Shown here: positions 51,905 to 64,000 of the stretch, piece after piece
Layout of the letters: each line of letters begins with the position of its first letter
Numbering within the stretch: position 1 is the first letter of the stretch
Assembly: GCA_018350325.1 (NCBI GenBank)
Contig: JAEVLN010000027.1
Span: 682,001 to 746,000, forward strand
Direction: 5' to 3'
Length of the DNA: 64,000 nt
Source: Globodera rostochiensis
Taxonomy: Eukaryota > Nematoda > Chromadorea > Rhabditida > Heteroderidae
Notes under the pieces: generated by a model
What the model saw: the letters and a program-made list of their open reading frames with translations, nothing else
Database searches by the model: none
What the model was told of the DNA's origin: nothing
Position numbers and translations under genes: made by a program

Positions 51905-53905
51905 AAAATCCAATGTCAGATTTGTGACCCGAAAACCTCCGGATATATTTTTAGTTCAAATAACAAAAAGAATTGGGGTCCCCCATTCTGCAGAATTGCC
52001 CAAGTGGAGGAATTTCCCGAATTGTTTTTGTCCGCTTGGGGTTATTTCTTTTAAAATATATTCGACAAAACATCGTCTCCTTACGACAAACCTCTTTCAA
52101 AGTTTCAATCAGACCGGGAATCGCATGAAAATAATCAAATCCCTTAAGGAAGAGCGCCTTTGTTTCCTTTGGATGATCGAATTCGTCGTCACAAATTCCA
52201 TTTAGCCAGTCACTGAAACTATTTAATTATAAATTTAAATCAAATCAAATTAAATTATATTGTATTATTTATTTTCAGCTTAAAGACCAAAAATTTGTTT
52301 AATGTAGAAAGTGTAAAAAATTTATTATAAATAAACTTAATTTTATTGATATTTTTGTTTTTATATTAATAATCAATCAATCACAACAAACCTGATCACT
52401 TTGTTGTCGCTGGGGTTGGCTCTGCACCCATCGAAGTCGATGATCATCGATTTTGGTGGAAGTTTAAGCAGTTCAGAAATGGTCGGACGGAATGCACACC
52501 GTCGCAGGAAAGAGAAGACGGCCCCGTGGCATTTCTCAAAAAACAAAACTCCGGTACTTTTTGTTTATGAGGCAACAAAAAAAAACAAAAATTGTTTTTT
52601 CAAAGTCAAGAAAAGATGTTTTTAAAGCGTTTCTTGATCGTAGAATCCAAATCGGACTTCCACTTTCGCCCGATTTCGAACCCCGTACCAAAACTCAAAA
52701 TTTTTAGATTTTTTTTTCGCATTTTTTTAATAAATTTTATTTTTGATTTGCATTGTGCCGAATAAAGAATATCAATTTGGTGGCATAGATTTCATTGAAA
52801 ATCCATCGACATTTGACAATTTAATGGAAAAATGAAAGTTCGAATTCGGCTTGGGAGTTTAAAATTAGTCAAAATGGAAGTCAGATTCGCATTTTACGAC
52901 CCCGAAAATCCTTTGAGAAACACTTTTTGTTGCTTTATAAACAATTTTCAGTTTCTGTTGCCTCATAACCCAAAACTTCGTCATCCCCCAAAGCGTTGTT
53001 TAGGGAAAAGCCTTACCCGAAATGTTTCAATGGAAAAAAGAAAGGCAATTTGGTCCCAAGTGAATGGTTCGGGCGATGCGCGCTTTTCATAAGCGAACAC
53101 GCAATAATTCAGCATAAAGATTCCCTGTTTCATTTCTTGCAGCTCGCGCAAAATTTCATAAGTAAATTTAAATTCCTAAAAACAAAAGAAATTATCAATA
53201 AAAATACGAATTTAAAACAAACGAACGAACTATGAACTCAATGCACTCAACGAAACCGTGGCGAAGCCACAATTGCAAGTCCGAATCCGTTTCAATGGTC
53301 CGTCCACGCCCAAGGCAAATCAAACGCACTTTCATGGCATTTGAGCGACTTGAGCTCACTTTGCAGCTTAATATTTTTAAACGATCAAACAGATATAAAT
53401 AAAAGAAGACTAAACTGTTCCTCAAAAACAATACAAAAATTTGTTTCTGAGTACAAACAAAGATAAAAAAACTTATTTAATTTAAAAAACATCGATATTG
53501 ACGATAAGATAATAAAAAAAGCTATAGATGAAAAAAAGAACGAGGAGGTTTCTGATTTTTTTATTTTCTTTTCTGCTTTTGGAGGGAATCACTCCCAGAA
53601 CCTAAAAACCCAAACAACTCTTTCAAAAAAAGGGTAATTTGGCCTTTTGACTGTAACTGAAAAGAAAAAAAATGGTGTAAATAAATCGCATAAACGAAAA
53701 ATGTAAAAGTCAAATTTTTCATTCATACCGATCGACTCTTCGAAGTGGAAAGTGGCCAAAATGCTTCTCCACAATTTGGTCAAATCTGCTCGATACAAGT
53801 TGCATCGTTTGAAGGTTATCACGGTCCAAAAACTTCAAACAAGCCACCCAACATTCGTTCGGAAATTTTCTATATATTTGTTGTTGCAGTGGTTCAATAT
53901 GCATC
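51905..53905 (-). CDS. F-box domain protein
   Basis: Exon 53729-53905 reads FPNECWVACLKFLDRDNLQT, MQLVSSRFDQIVEKHF, PLRRVDR: a typical nematode F-box. Further minus-strand exons are about 53231-53373 (MKVRLICLGRGRTIETDSDL, LRHGFVECIEF), about 53030-53175 (EFKFTYEILRELQEMKQGIF, EPFTWDQIAFLFSIETF), about 52391-52500 (ISELLKLPPKSMIIDFDGC), about 52082-52205 (DDEFDHPKETKALFLKGFDY, FHAIPGLIETLKE) and about 51905-52000 (SSTWAILQNGGPQFFLLFEL). This exon set resembles C. elegans-type F-box plus FTH/DUF38-like proteins, expected SCF substrate adaptors. Exon borders other than the first are approximate. Confidence 0.65.
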
Positions 53906-54187
53906 TGTAAAAAAAGTATGTCATTAATATGAAAAAAATGTAAAATTGGTTAATTTTGCTGGGAAGAAAATTGTTGAACGGTTTTTGTAATTCGATGGTC
54001 TGTCTGATGACACTTCCTCCGACTGATTTTCGTCAAATTTGGTACCCACGATCAGGGAGGGATCTTTCTAAATTCGGCCGCCGCCTTCAGGCCGTCGCGT
54101 TTGTTTGTTTGTCCTGTGACGTGGTTGGGGATTTGAATTAGCGGGGATTGCGTAAAAATTATTATGTGAAAATTCAGTACTAAAATT

Positions 54188-55392
54188 TTTCGTCAATGGA
54201 CTTTTCGTCAACGGACTCTTCGTCAACGACTTTTCGTCATTAGACTATTCGTCAACGACATTTCGTCAATAAGAAGGATTTTAAAAAAACAACAAATTTT
54301 AATTAAATTTAAACCAACATTTTTTGGGATAGTTAAGTTTACTTGTCGCACAAAAAAAAATCTTAAGAGGGTATTAAACAATTCTGAGAAGTACTCGGAG
54401 GGTTATCGAGGTTGCTGATCACGAATATGATAACTAGGGCCGCTAATTATATGGATAAAAAATCTCGAAATATGGCCATAAAATATGGATGAAAAATTGC
54501 AAAATATGGACAAAAATTTCAAAATATGGACGAAATATGGAGAAAATTTTTTTCAAATATAGCAATAAATGGGCAAGTTTTTCCTAATTGAAGTAATAAG
54601 AGAAATTAAAATTTTTTATGTAAATTAAAGGCATTTCAGAAAATTTTTTTGAAAATAAGCAGAATTTTAAAAATTTTATTTTTTGGTGGCAGAATTTTTA
54701 GTCGCGAAAAAGTCAATTTTTAGGGGTGCATTTTTTAAAAATTTTGATAAAACCGATCTTTAGGGGTGTATTTTTCGTTTTTATTGCATTTTTGTTAAGG
54801 AATTTTTGAAAAATGGCGAAATATGGAAAAAATATGGAATATGGATAAAAATCTCGAAATATGGAAAAATATGGATTATAAAATGGGCTCTAGAAGCTCC
54901 AACCAAAGCTAAAACACTATTTCTGGCATTTATACGCTGTTCCAAGTACGTAAAAAAAATATGGATTTCCATCTAATTAGCGGCCCTAATGATAACAGAT
55001 TTATCACATGACATCATCTGATTATGATTTCAACATTATGATTTTTCGAAAAAATTTTAAAGATGCAACAAAGGCCTCAAAATCATTCAAAAACATCATA
55101 TTACAACAAAACAGCAAGTAATGATCGAATTGTGCTTTTCGGATGATTTTAAGCGTGTTTTTGAAGGCTAAAATGGATTTCTGAAAAATTTTTGAAATTT
55201 TGGAAAACCTTTGAATTTGGGTCCGGGGTTCGAAAATGGTCGAATGGAGGTTAGAATCGGCTTCTTCGCCCTGAATAACCCTAGACTTGAAAATTTGTTG
55301 TTTTTTTAATTCTTTCTTATTGACGAAATGTCGTTGACGAATAGTCCAATGACGAAAAGTCATTGACGAAGAGTCCGTTGACGAAAAGTCAT
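54188..55392. mobile_element. Foldback element with TCGTCAA-array termini (1.2 kb)
   Basis: Left arm: five units of (A/G)ACT(T/C)TTCGTCAA(C/T)G. Right arm: the inverted set, with TTGACGAA units. The arms extend about 110 bp and include AATTTGTTGTTTTTTTAA pairing. An hAT MITE is nested inside. Confidence 0.85.
54435..54988. mobile_element. hAT-type MITE nested in the foldback element
   Basis: Ends TAGGGCCGCTAATTA and TAATTAGCGGCCCTA, perfect 8-bp flanks ATGATAAC (54427-54434, 54989-54996). Internal AAATATGGA repeats. Shares a TCTAGAAGC(T)TC...AAGC segment with 56168-56786. Confidence 0.93.
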
Positions 55393-56159
55393 GGAACCAA
55401 AAAGGTTAAGGGCTCGATTGGGGTCAACTGACCACGACTGGGCGCCAATTGTAAAAGGGTCATTTGAGCGGCATCATGTGGTTCTGAGATAGTTGATTTC
55501 GACAGTGCCACTGTTAAAAATTCTGTATTTTCCAAGAAGTCCGTATGTTTTTAGGCATTTCGACCCACGTAATGATATAAAATACCTGAAAAGTAAAAAA
55601 TTCGAACAATTCAAAAAATTGTAATTTCGATGCAATCCTAAAAATGTTTTTTTAGCAAAAAGGATAACGTACAGGTCTAAAAAGCATTTAGGTTAAAAAT
55701 TCGAATGTCTAACAAGTTCGAAACATTTATCTTTACTGTCGAACACTCACTGTCGAAATCAACTACTGTGGGAACCACCTGATGCGATTTGGGCGATAAT
55801 TTTTCCTTTTTTATATCTTTTCAAAAATAGTTGCGATCGCGGCTTTCGAAAGATATATCGGCGGATATATTACACATTCAAGCGAGCTTAGCCTGGAAAA
55901 ATGATCAAAAAGGCTCTTCAAAACAATTTTGAATCATCAAATGAGGATGAGGATGATAATTTGTGAATTTGCAATTTAGCACCGTGCACAAAATATTTTG
56001 TTTTCAGATTGATAAGTATTGATTTTTAGTAATTGGGGAAAAAAAATTGTTCACAAAACCGAAAAATTTCGGTTCGGTTCAGTCGGACCGAATAATTCCC
56101 AGGAACCGACAACCCTAGTTCCGACCCAACTCATCAATAACTCTACCATTGGAAAGATC
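55393..56159. other. Intergenic
   Basis: No supported gene. 55440-55790 has GGTTC/CCACATGATG inverted pieces pairing CTGTCGAAATCAACTA with TAGTTGATTTCGACAG, another foldback-like element. Confidence 0.45.
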
Positions 56160-56167
56160 TTAATAAG

Positions 56168-56786
56168 TAGGGCTGCAAAAAATATGCACATAAAATCTTG
56201 AAATATGCGCATAAAATATGTACCAAAAATTGCAAAATATGCATATAAAATGGAAAAATATGCGCATAAATTTGTCTAAATTCAATATAAAATTTCCCCA
56301 AAATTCTTCAAAGTCATTCAACATTTGTTAAAATTGCTGATGAGATGCATTTCCAAATTTTCAAGTGTTTTGGCGACTTTTTTGAACCTTGTGACCATTT
56401 TGGCATTTTTGACGACTTTTTTGAACTTTTTTGACTATTTTGGCATTTTTGACGACTTTTTTGAACTTTTGTGATGATTTTGCGCTTTTTTCAAAAAATT
56501 TCTTGAGAAAAATGAAATAAATCAAATTTTTCTTGCCAAGATCACTAATTTTTTGCAATTGCCAAAATATGCACATAAAATTAATAAAATATGCATATAA
56601 ATAACGAAATATGCACAAATATGCAAATATGCACATAAATCGCGAAATATGCAAAAATATGCAAAATATGCACATGGAAATGCGTTCTAGAAGCTTCAAC
56701 CCAAGCCAAAAACACGTTTTTCGTGCGTTTCAGACCGTTACCAGTTCAGGAAAAAAATATGCATTTGCATATTTTTTGCAGCCCTA
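56168..56786. mobile_element. hAT-type MITE, 619 bp
   Basis: Ends TAGGGCTGCAAAAAATATGC and inverted, perfect 8-bp flanks TTAATAAG (56160-56167, 56787-56794). Internal AAATATGCACATAAA repeats. Confidence 0.93.
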
Positions 56787-57025
56787 TTAATAAGTTTAAC
56801 GGAATTCAAAATAGGGGTTGGTCCGTTCTGGCTATATACAAAAATCATAGTCTTAAAATAATCAGAAATAATATAAAATTATATGTCTCAACAGACCTTT
56901 TTCCACCCTCTAGTTTACATTAACAATAGATTTGTAATATTTATTTATGAACGAAATAAAGCTTTAGGTCAATAATAGTGTTCGGTCCCTACGCCACGAC
57001 CCGCAACATTCCCATTATTAGGTGT

Positions 57026-58372
57026 TTAGACATGCCGCCCCCGAGGGGTTAATGGTGGAACTTCCGCAACAACAACGTTCTTTACGGTCACAACATTTTG
57101 CTCAGATTGGCCCATCGGATTGAACTTTGAGAAAATGATTTTTCGCATTTTTGTCGAAGCCCACAATAAAAGCCTAAAAATTATGCAAAAAATATTATAA
57201 AACAAAGGTTAAATTACCAGGCCGGAATAGCCACCATGGCGAAGTCGTTGACCCACGGGTACTGGTTGAAATTGGCCAGAAACAAAATGTCGTTCTCCGC
57301 CAAAGTGATGCCAAACCATTTTTGGGCCAGAGAATAGCGATTATTTTGCTCGTCGACAAAAGTTGACGCTGTCAAATTGAGAAAGACCTGAAAAATGGCA
57401 AAAGCTCAATTAAAAAGAAGCGACACTGGAATTAAATTGGCAAAAAAAACAAATATTTTTTGTTAAAATTCACCATGAATATCGCCATGATAAGTTGGCC
57501 AAAAAAGGTGGCCACAGTGTAAATGGTCATTTTGCATTCGGTGGTTGAACTTTGGCCGTTTTGCTTTTGAAATTTGTTGATTTTATATGCAAAAATTGTG
57601 TCCAAATTCAGCAAAAGGCAAACGATGGCAAAAACGACGGCTGACCAGGCGGCAATCGCTGTGCTGTTCAACTCCTAAAAACGTTTTCTGAGGAATTTAA
57701 TATTTAAATTTATTTTTTAAAACATAATAATAAATGCAAACATTTGTCGTTTTGTGGTCGTCGAGAGTGAATGAGACGTTGTCATGTTGGACGTGGACGA
57801 ACATGTCCATGTCGAAAATTGGAACTGTGAAAGGTAAGGGCAGAAGTAATGTGGCCACAATGCAAAAGGACAGCCCGCGGCGCCATAACTGAAATTAAAT
57901 TAAAATAAATTAAAATTTTTTAACAAAATAAATAATTGTCACTTTTTCATAATTCATCGGCAACAAAATGGCGGTAAATCTGTTGAGAAGTAAAAACGCA
58001 GTCAGCAAATTTTCCACATGGAATGCGTAATATCGGACAAAATAAAAAGACGCCAACACAATCCGGTGGAATTTGAGATAAACGGGCAGAAATAGACCAA
58101 TTTTTCCAAAACGATAAGCAAAATATGAAAAAATGTAATTGACTAAACTCTAAAATAAAATCTTTAATTTTTTTTAATAAATTTCTTACCAAAATTGCAC
58201 GGACAGCGACGAGAACAAAAAAGGCAGAGTCAAAATGAGAAAAATTGGTGACGATGATCAACAACTCCAAGCAGTACAGCATCGCCGATGGAATGCCAAT
58301 GACCAGGGCGAACAGAAACGGAAACAAATTCGTATTGGCCAACACGGTCATGGCGGAGAAGAAAAAATAATT
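57026..58372 (-). CDS. Seven-transmembrane chemoreceptor, srv-like
   Basis: Six exons: 58190-58372, 57943-58149, 57742-57888, 57474-57674, 57218-57387, 57026-57173; total 1056 bases, 351 aa with a stop at 57026. Starts MNYFFFSAMTVLANTNLFPF; TM1 ALVIGIPSAMLYCLELLIIV. TM3 is followed by the key LLTAFLLLNRFTAILLPMNY, then LWRRGLSFCIVATLLLPLPF (TM4), AAWSAVVFAIVCLLLNLDTI (TM5), TIYTVATFFGQLIMAIFM (TM6) and MVAIPAWLLLW (TM7), ending in a basic tail. The NRFTAIxxPxxYxxxW motif is characteristic of the srv family of nematode G-protein-coupled chemoreceptors. Length is normal for the family. It is complete and appears intact; the ligand is unknown. Confidence 0.85.
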
Positions 58373-59600
58373 CATTATAAAATTTAAATTGGATCTAAAT
58401 TATACGCATTACCCCCTCAATTTGGGGTTTTATGTTTCTTGTAACACAATTAAACTTAAAGATTTGAATGCTGCGCGGCTCTGGAGCCATAGTCAGAGCC
58501 AGAATTCTAACAGATCCGGGCTTTCGGATACGGATTAGACTTAATGAAGGCCAGATCTGGCTCCGAAGCTGGAGCCGGCCTCTGAAAAGCCTGAGTCCGG
58601 GTCCGGAGCAAAAATTTGTTAAATCGGAACCGGAGCTAAATAGTCCAACACGCAACAGTACTAATCTCCAAATTTTTTCTTTTTATCGGAGATTAGTTGC
58701 TGTTCAGAATGCCTAGGAAGCCGAGGATTTGATGGCGGGAGGGAGTAGGGGCGGCAGGCTGTTGTCGGGGGGGGGGGGGGGGGGAGGCTATTCTCCTCAT
58801 TCTTCAGGTTTAATTAAATTATTAGCCAATATCTATAAAGTACATCCATCAAGTTATTCGGGTTCTCTGCGAATTTGGCAAATGCATTTAAATCTAATTC
58901 AATTTGGCAGAATAAACGTTCAACTCCAACATTTTTCAGAAAATATTTACCATAAAAGTTAATAGAATAAGTGGCTAAGCAACAATAACACGAATTCTTT
59001 GAAGATAAATTCACGAATTCAATTTTTTTTTGGGGGGGGGAGGGTATTTTCATTCTCGTCGTCTGTCGGCGGACACTGTCACCCGAAAATGCGAAGAACG
59101 CATTTCACATTGATTCACAACACAAATTAGTGATTTATTGCCATTTTGTTGCCGATAAAATTATATTCTTCTGATTAGAAACCGGCAAATACAAACTTTG
59201 TTTGGGGTCATGCGATTGGCGCGCAACTGGACCCTAATTGCCAATGCAATTTAATTTGATTTAATTTTAATTACGTTCATTTTCACAAAAAGTATTGAAG
59301 ACAGATTTAGGTAGATATATTCAAATTTTTAAAACGAGAAACAGGACGAAATAAAATATATCATTTTTCGATGTAATTCTCGCCTTTTTTAGTATCTTTT
59401 TTATGTCACTGTCTCGGCTGGAATATGGTTGAACCGGTCAAAATCTCGGACCGAGAAATGGTCAGATTTTAAATGTCCAAAATTTAATGTCGGGTCTTAT
59501 TGCTGCTTTTGCTTTAAATTCAACGTTCTTTATTTATATCTGAAAAAAGAGAGGTAAAAATTATTTGGTTAGATTAGAACAAATAAAATAAATTAGCGAT
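58373..59600. other. Intergenic with small inverted repeats
   Basis: No gene supported. A palindromic GAGCC/GGCTC-rich segment lies at 58470-58650 and a G16 run at 58769-58784. Confidence 0.4.
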
Positions 59601-59609
59601 CGATCATTT

Positions 59610-60792
59610 TTACTGTAATTCTTCTTCAAGATTGTATTTGAAGCGCGGGCCAAAATTGGCCATGACCGTATCGGCACAATCCATCAGAGAGACGAACGGG
59701 TACAAATCGGACTGATGGACGCGCAAATTGGTCGTCTCTGAACATGGCGAAAATCATTTTTGGGATATTGGCACTAAATCAGTGGCACTTTTAATCCGTT
59801 TTCTGTGCAATATTCTTTCATCAAAGCAAAACTTTGATGTTACTTCTTTTAATATTGGGTTTCTAATTTCCGATCAAGGAATGTAACCGGATGGTTTGGT
59901 ATCCGGAACCGGCAAAATAACCAACCCAACCCCTGGGGGGTTATTTTTGTGTTGCACGACGAACGCAGTTTCTGTCCGTTCAGTGTGTAAATGATTTGGC
60001 GCGTGGCCAAATTCACGCCACAGCCGACGACATCGCCCGCAGTGAATGTGCCCTTTTCGGTGACGTACGGCCCAGCCAAGGTGCCGTCTTTGGAGAACTT
60101 ACAACCGCGCACATTGTGCCCCCAAAATGTGCCGTCGCTGTCGAAAGAATACGCATTCTGTTGGCTTCCGACGCATTCATTGAGCCCCAATGGCATCGAT
60201 TTTGGCGCGAGGCCAACATGGATTTTGCTGAACAAAAGTAGGGGAAGGAGTACAGCAGAAAGGGATGAGCGGAATTCCGACGTCCCAAAAATTTTAAGAT
60301 GCGTATTCCGAGTTCCGACGAGTGGATGTAACCGGATTCCGGACACATTTAGCTCCGGTATGCCGGATCCGGACTTTTTAGCACAAAATCCCCCCGAATT
60401 AAATCGCCGATTAAATTTTGAATTTATTATGGAATTTGTTAAGAAATTTAGTCCAAAACCAACAGATTTTTGCCCAACCTTCGTTTGGGAGGGGGCTAAT
60501 TCGCTTCGAAATCAAAATGCCAACTTACGCGCCCATTTCCAAAATGGTCACTTCGTAATAGAAAATGCCGCAATGGTGTCGCGGCATCATTGATTCAGCT
60601 CGAACGGAACAGACCGAATAACGCGACTCTGATGATTTTAAATTAAGAATTTCTCAACGAATTTTTTGACGCTTTTCCTTCCACCTACCGTTTCCACGTC
60701 GATATACAGTATGACAGTCGGGTTGGATGACAAACAGATCGGACGGACAGCCGAAAGTGTTCCAGCGATTTTTTGGACAGACCAAAAACAAA
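59610..60792 (-). CDS. SPRY-domain protein (SPRY copy 2)
   Basis: Minus exons: 60689-60792 ([20 protein letters not shown]), 60529-60628 ([20 protein letters not shown]), 59965-60227 ([65 protein letters not shown]), 59610-59737 ([35 protein letters not shown], stop). This is a whole SPRY domain with the DGTFWGH and [10 protein letters not shown] motifs. It is close to the other two SPRY genes in the window. No signal peptide or coiled-coil exon was found upstream, so the 5' end is incomplete. Family members in cyst nematodes include secreted SPRYSEC effectors, but secretion is not shown. Confidence 0.72.
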
Positions 60793-61035
60793 AACGGCTA
60801 AAAATGATTTTGTATTGATTGGTAGCCGGGATTTTACAAAGAAAAAATTGGATTCAAAAATCCGGGTCAAAACCCCGGGAAGAACAGACAAATACAAATA
60901 AAAAAATTTACAAAAAAAACAGGGATCATATAAAGGGTAGGTTGTACGGGGGGCGAGACTTTTGGAAAAACCGTGATAAGGGTGAATTCCAGTTCCAAAA
61001 CAGGGACATTTCAGTCTCAATCCCCCGGTCCCGAT

Positions 61036-63069
61036 CTACTGCTCTGTGCCAACCCAACTCGCTTCTTCCAACTCATCCCCTCCCCAAAATTTGGAACCAT
61101 TTAATTTGTTGCTGATCATAATCAAGTTTTTGCATGCCGGATTTTTTTCGGAGTCGGAAATTTCAGTACTCCGTACCTCCTCCTGTTGTTCGAGTTGTTC
61201 AAAATTGTGTCCGTCGTCTCTATCATTTTGTTCCAATTTCTCATCATTTGCCGTGTCGACATCGTCTAAATTTGAATGTCCGTCTCCATCATTTTGTTCC
61301 GATTTCTCATCATTTTCCGTGCCGACATCGTCTGAATTTAAATGATCAAACATTAAAGAGTAGTTTTTGAATAATCAAAAAAACAGTTTAAGTAACTCAC
61401 GGGGGGCATACTCCTCGCCAAGCTCGTAACAGAAGTTGGGTCCAAAATTGGCCTCAAGCGTATCGCCAGGAGCCATCAACGAAATACACGGGTACAAATC
61501 AGTCGTATAAACCAACAAATTGTCGGTATCTGACAAAATGAGAGAAAAGGAAATGCCAAACTTGAGCCGGGACCCACATTTCAGTAACAAAAATGGCAAA
61601 ATTGACCATTTCAGTAACAAAAATGGGAAAATACCATTTCAGTACCGGCCCGTTTCTTTCTCACCCAAACGCTGTCCGTTCAGTGTGTAAATGATTTGGC
61701 GCGTGGCCAAATTCACGCCACACCCGACGACATCGCCCGCAGTGAATGTGCCCTTTTCGGCAATGATGTTCGGCGCGTCCCAAAAGTAGCCACAGCCAAA
61801 GACATTGTGGCCCCAAAATGTGCCGTCGCTTTTGTACGAATACGAGTTCGTAACAAATCCAACAAATTCGGTGTCCAATGGCATTGAGGCGGGTGCAAAG
61901 CCAACGCAGCACCAGCTTAAACATTTTCGAATGGGTTTAATAAGGCACAATGTTTTGTAAAATTAAAAATTTCTCGAGTGCATCAAAGTTAATTCCCTGC
62001 TTATAAAAGTGTTGATAAACTGACAAAAAGGGTGCCAAAATGTGTACTGTTTCTGATTGTTTCCAAGCTACCGGGGTAATCAGAGCTACCTTAAGGACTT
62101 ATATTGGTCTTCTTAGGCCCGAAAGAACCGTATCCTGTAACTGGAAACTTTAAAGTGACTGAACTGACTTGGACAGTTTAACGATGTTCACTTCGAAGTA
62201 AAAGATTCCGGAAGAATGGCGGGGAATCATCATTTCGGCACGGACAGACGCCGGACAAAGATCTGCGTATTTGGGAGAAGAATATTTAAATTAATTAAAC
62301 ATTTTATGTAAATTTACGTTTTTCATGTCGCTGGACAGTCGCACCGTCCGGTTGAACAACAAAAAGCTTCGTATGGCAATCGTTGACATTCCATCGATTT
62401 TTTGGCTGTATCAGAAATAACTAAAATCGAAAAAATTGGCAAAATTAGCTTTACTAAACTCAAGCACCATTTTTTTGGTGCCTAAAGATCAAACACAAAA
62501 ACATTTCTCGGACATTTTAAAGTTTCATGAACTGTCTCGATTATGAATTTTGTATGAAAATTTGGCAAAAAGCTGCAGAATTTCCGCATTTTCCATTCGA
62601 AGATGGGAGGAAATAAATTTAGTCGTTCAACCGGGCGCCAGAGACATTTGAACTGCAATAACTTTTCTTGAAACCCCTCCAAAAACCAGGACTTTTGGGT
62701 GTCAAAATCCCGTGATCAGAAAAGTCATAATTTCGAGTCAAATCACTTAATTTTTTTTTCTTTACTCATCCAATAAAATTACATTAAACATTGCATTTTT
62801 AAAATTTTACACATAGCCCTTCTCACAATCGTGATCGCCCAGTTGACCCCAATCGCCGTTGGGGGGGTGGGGGAATTTGCCGACTTCGGATTTTCGGACT
62901 TTTTTTGGCATCCGGTTACATCCCTGTCACGCACCTCATCAATTGCTCGTTGCGCAACTTTGTACCAAACAACAGAATGAGAATCCTTGGCCATTTTCGT
63001 GGCCGTTCCGTTGTCGTCGCCCATCGCCTCACGACCAGCGGCGGCGACCTTCTCATCGCGAGCATTTTC
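61036..63069 (-). CDS. SPRY-domain protein with acidic C-terminus (SPRY copy 3)
   Basis: Minus exons: about 62930-63069 ([29 protein letters not shown]), 62318-62406 ([20 protein letters not shown]), 62169-62262 ([20 protein letters not shown]), 61665-61915 ([60 protein letters not shown]), 61401-61529 ([20 protein letters not shown]) and 61036-61331. The last exon encodes a strongly acidic tail with two imperfect repeats ([28 protein letters not shown]). The SPRY joints are phase-consistent. The coupling of the first exon is inferred by order. The acidic tail is unusual for this family. Confidence 0.68.
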
Positions 63070-63554
63070 GGCTTAAAACCGGCCAAAAGTTAACATTTTG
63101 TAAATTTAAACTAGAGACTTGAGGACCGATCGAGAATTTCGTAAAATCTCGAAAATTAAACAATCGAGATCACTACAAAAAAAAAAGAAGAAAAATCTTA
63201 GTAAAATTCATCGATCAAGAATCTCGAAAAAATCTCGTCGAAATTTAACAAGATTTCGATCTAAAATCCGATCTCAAATTAAACACTACACACAAAGTAC
63301 TACATATGTATGATACACGTTTAGAATAAATCCCGTGTTCGCAAATCTTTCAATCAAAGTTTTCGACTCAATCAATCCCGTCCAGAGTCATCTAATAAAA
63401 ATAGGCAAAACTCAACGGATTTTCCCGATTTTGCTTGAGCGGATCGCTGGATTTTAATTGTTGGGGATTTCGACCAAACCATCCCAAAATATTTTTTTCA
63501 CCAACGAAATTTGTTTGTTTAAGCTCTCTTGATCCGATCGACCTAATCGATCTT

Positions 63555-63830
63555 TTAACAATTTTTCTGTTGAGCGTCGTCCCCACCATTTTCGGTCTGT
63601 TCGCCGTCGACGACTTCAAAACAGGCGGACGACGAAGTTGTTGTGGACGATGAATTGTTGCGTTGCTGCTGATGCGCAGGTTGGTCAACAACAACTTCAT
63701 CGTTCATCGAATGCAAATGCTTGGCCATTTTTGTGGACATTTCGTTGTCGTCGTCGTTCAGCATCGCCTCCTTCTTCTCATTGCTAATTTTTTCTGCTGA
63801 AACTTTTGAAAAAATCCATTTGCTTGCAGC
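63555..63830 (-). CDS. Paralogous N-terminal exon of a SPRY gene
   Basis: Reads AEKISNEKKEAMLNDDDNEM, STKMAKHLHSMNDEVVVDQP, then a Gln/Ser/Thr-rich segment to a stop. It parallels the exon at 62930-63069 (AENARDEK...[16 protein letters not shown]), with the same acceptor spacing. No SPRY exon follows; this copy ends in its own stop. It may be a duplicated exon or the start of a gene reading off the window edge. Confidence 0.4.
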   Translation of the reverse strand, partial: AASKWIFSKVSAEKISNEKKEAMLNDDDNEMSTKMAKHLHSMNDEVVVDQPAHQQQRNNSSSTTTSSSACFEVVDGEQTENGGDDAQQKNC

Positions 63831-64000
63831 GCGTAAATTTTATTTAATTATTCCTCAATTATTTGCTATTTTGATAGGTAATTGGGAACAAAAACAGTCA
63901 TAAAAAATGTTTGTTTTCAAAGTCGACAAAAAAATCTTTCTAGGGGTTTTTTTTAAAGTTTTAGTCTGGCAATATTTATTTACTCAATATTTTATAGAAC

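Overview
The window reads as nuclear DNA of a plant-parasitic (tylenchid, cyst-nematode-like) nematode. Evidence: small exons with GT-AG introns and TTTCAG-type acceptors, SPRY genes of the Ran-binding/SPRYSEC-like type, a divergent nematode F-box-like family, srv-like serpentine receptors, BEL/Pao retrotransposons (one with a phlebovirus-type env) and many small hAT-type elements. Genus is inference; no rRNA, tRNA or mitochondrial marker is present.

Layout. 1-3112: the 3' end of a plus-strand BEL/Pao-like element (env, then an inferred 3' LTR) ending inside a fragment of an F-box-like gene. 3964-14672 (minus): a gene for a death-domain plus SEFIR-domain adaptor, similar in architecture to Act1/ACTL-1 of IL-17 signalling, split within an exon by a second, complete BEL/Pao element (6091-14331, TGTCG/CGACA termini, 4-bp target duplication CCGT). 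15-17 kb: an unrecognised two-exon gene and a short M41-peptidase-like gene. 18-21 kb: a coiled-coil + SPRY gene. 21.6-22.1 kb: a chemoreceptor remnant. 23.9-31.1 kb: a PP1-like Ser/Thr phosphatase with an apparent signal peptide; its introns hold a 1.7-kb satellite and several hAT elements, one of which duplicated a 5' splice site. 32.2-33.2 kb: a small gene with an MGxC N-terminus.

34.4-43.6 kb is a large inverted repeat: two 1597-bp arms around a 6.0-kb spacer. The left arm carries exons 2-3 of a gene for a secreted/type I membrane coiled-coil protein; the right arm carries a copy lacking exon 1 and with a different 3' end. The spacer holds a secreted cysteine-containing protein gene and another small gene. 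43.9-46.6 kb: a complete F-box-like gene (396 aa in my model). 48.9-50.1 kb: two foldback elements. 50.4-50.8 kb: a CZIB (UPF0587)-like gene. 51.9-53.9 kb: an F-box gene. 54.2-56.8 kb: foldback and nested hAT elements. 57.0-58.4 kb: a complete srv-like 7TM receptor. 59.6-63.9 kb: two SPRY genes and a duplicated exon.

Exon borders were read by eye from splice signals, phase agreement and family resemblance; no alignment, RNA evidence or database search was available.
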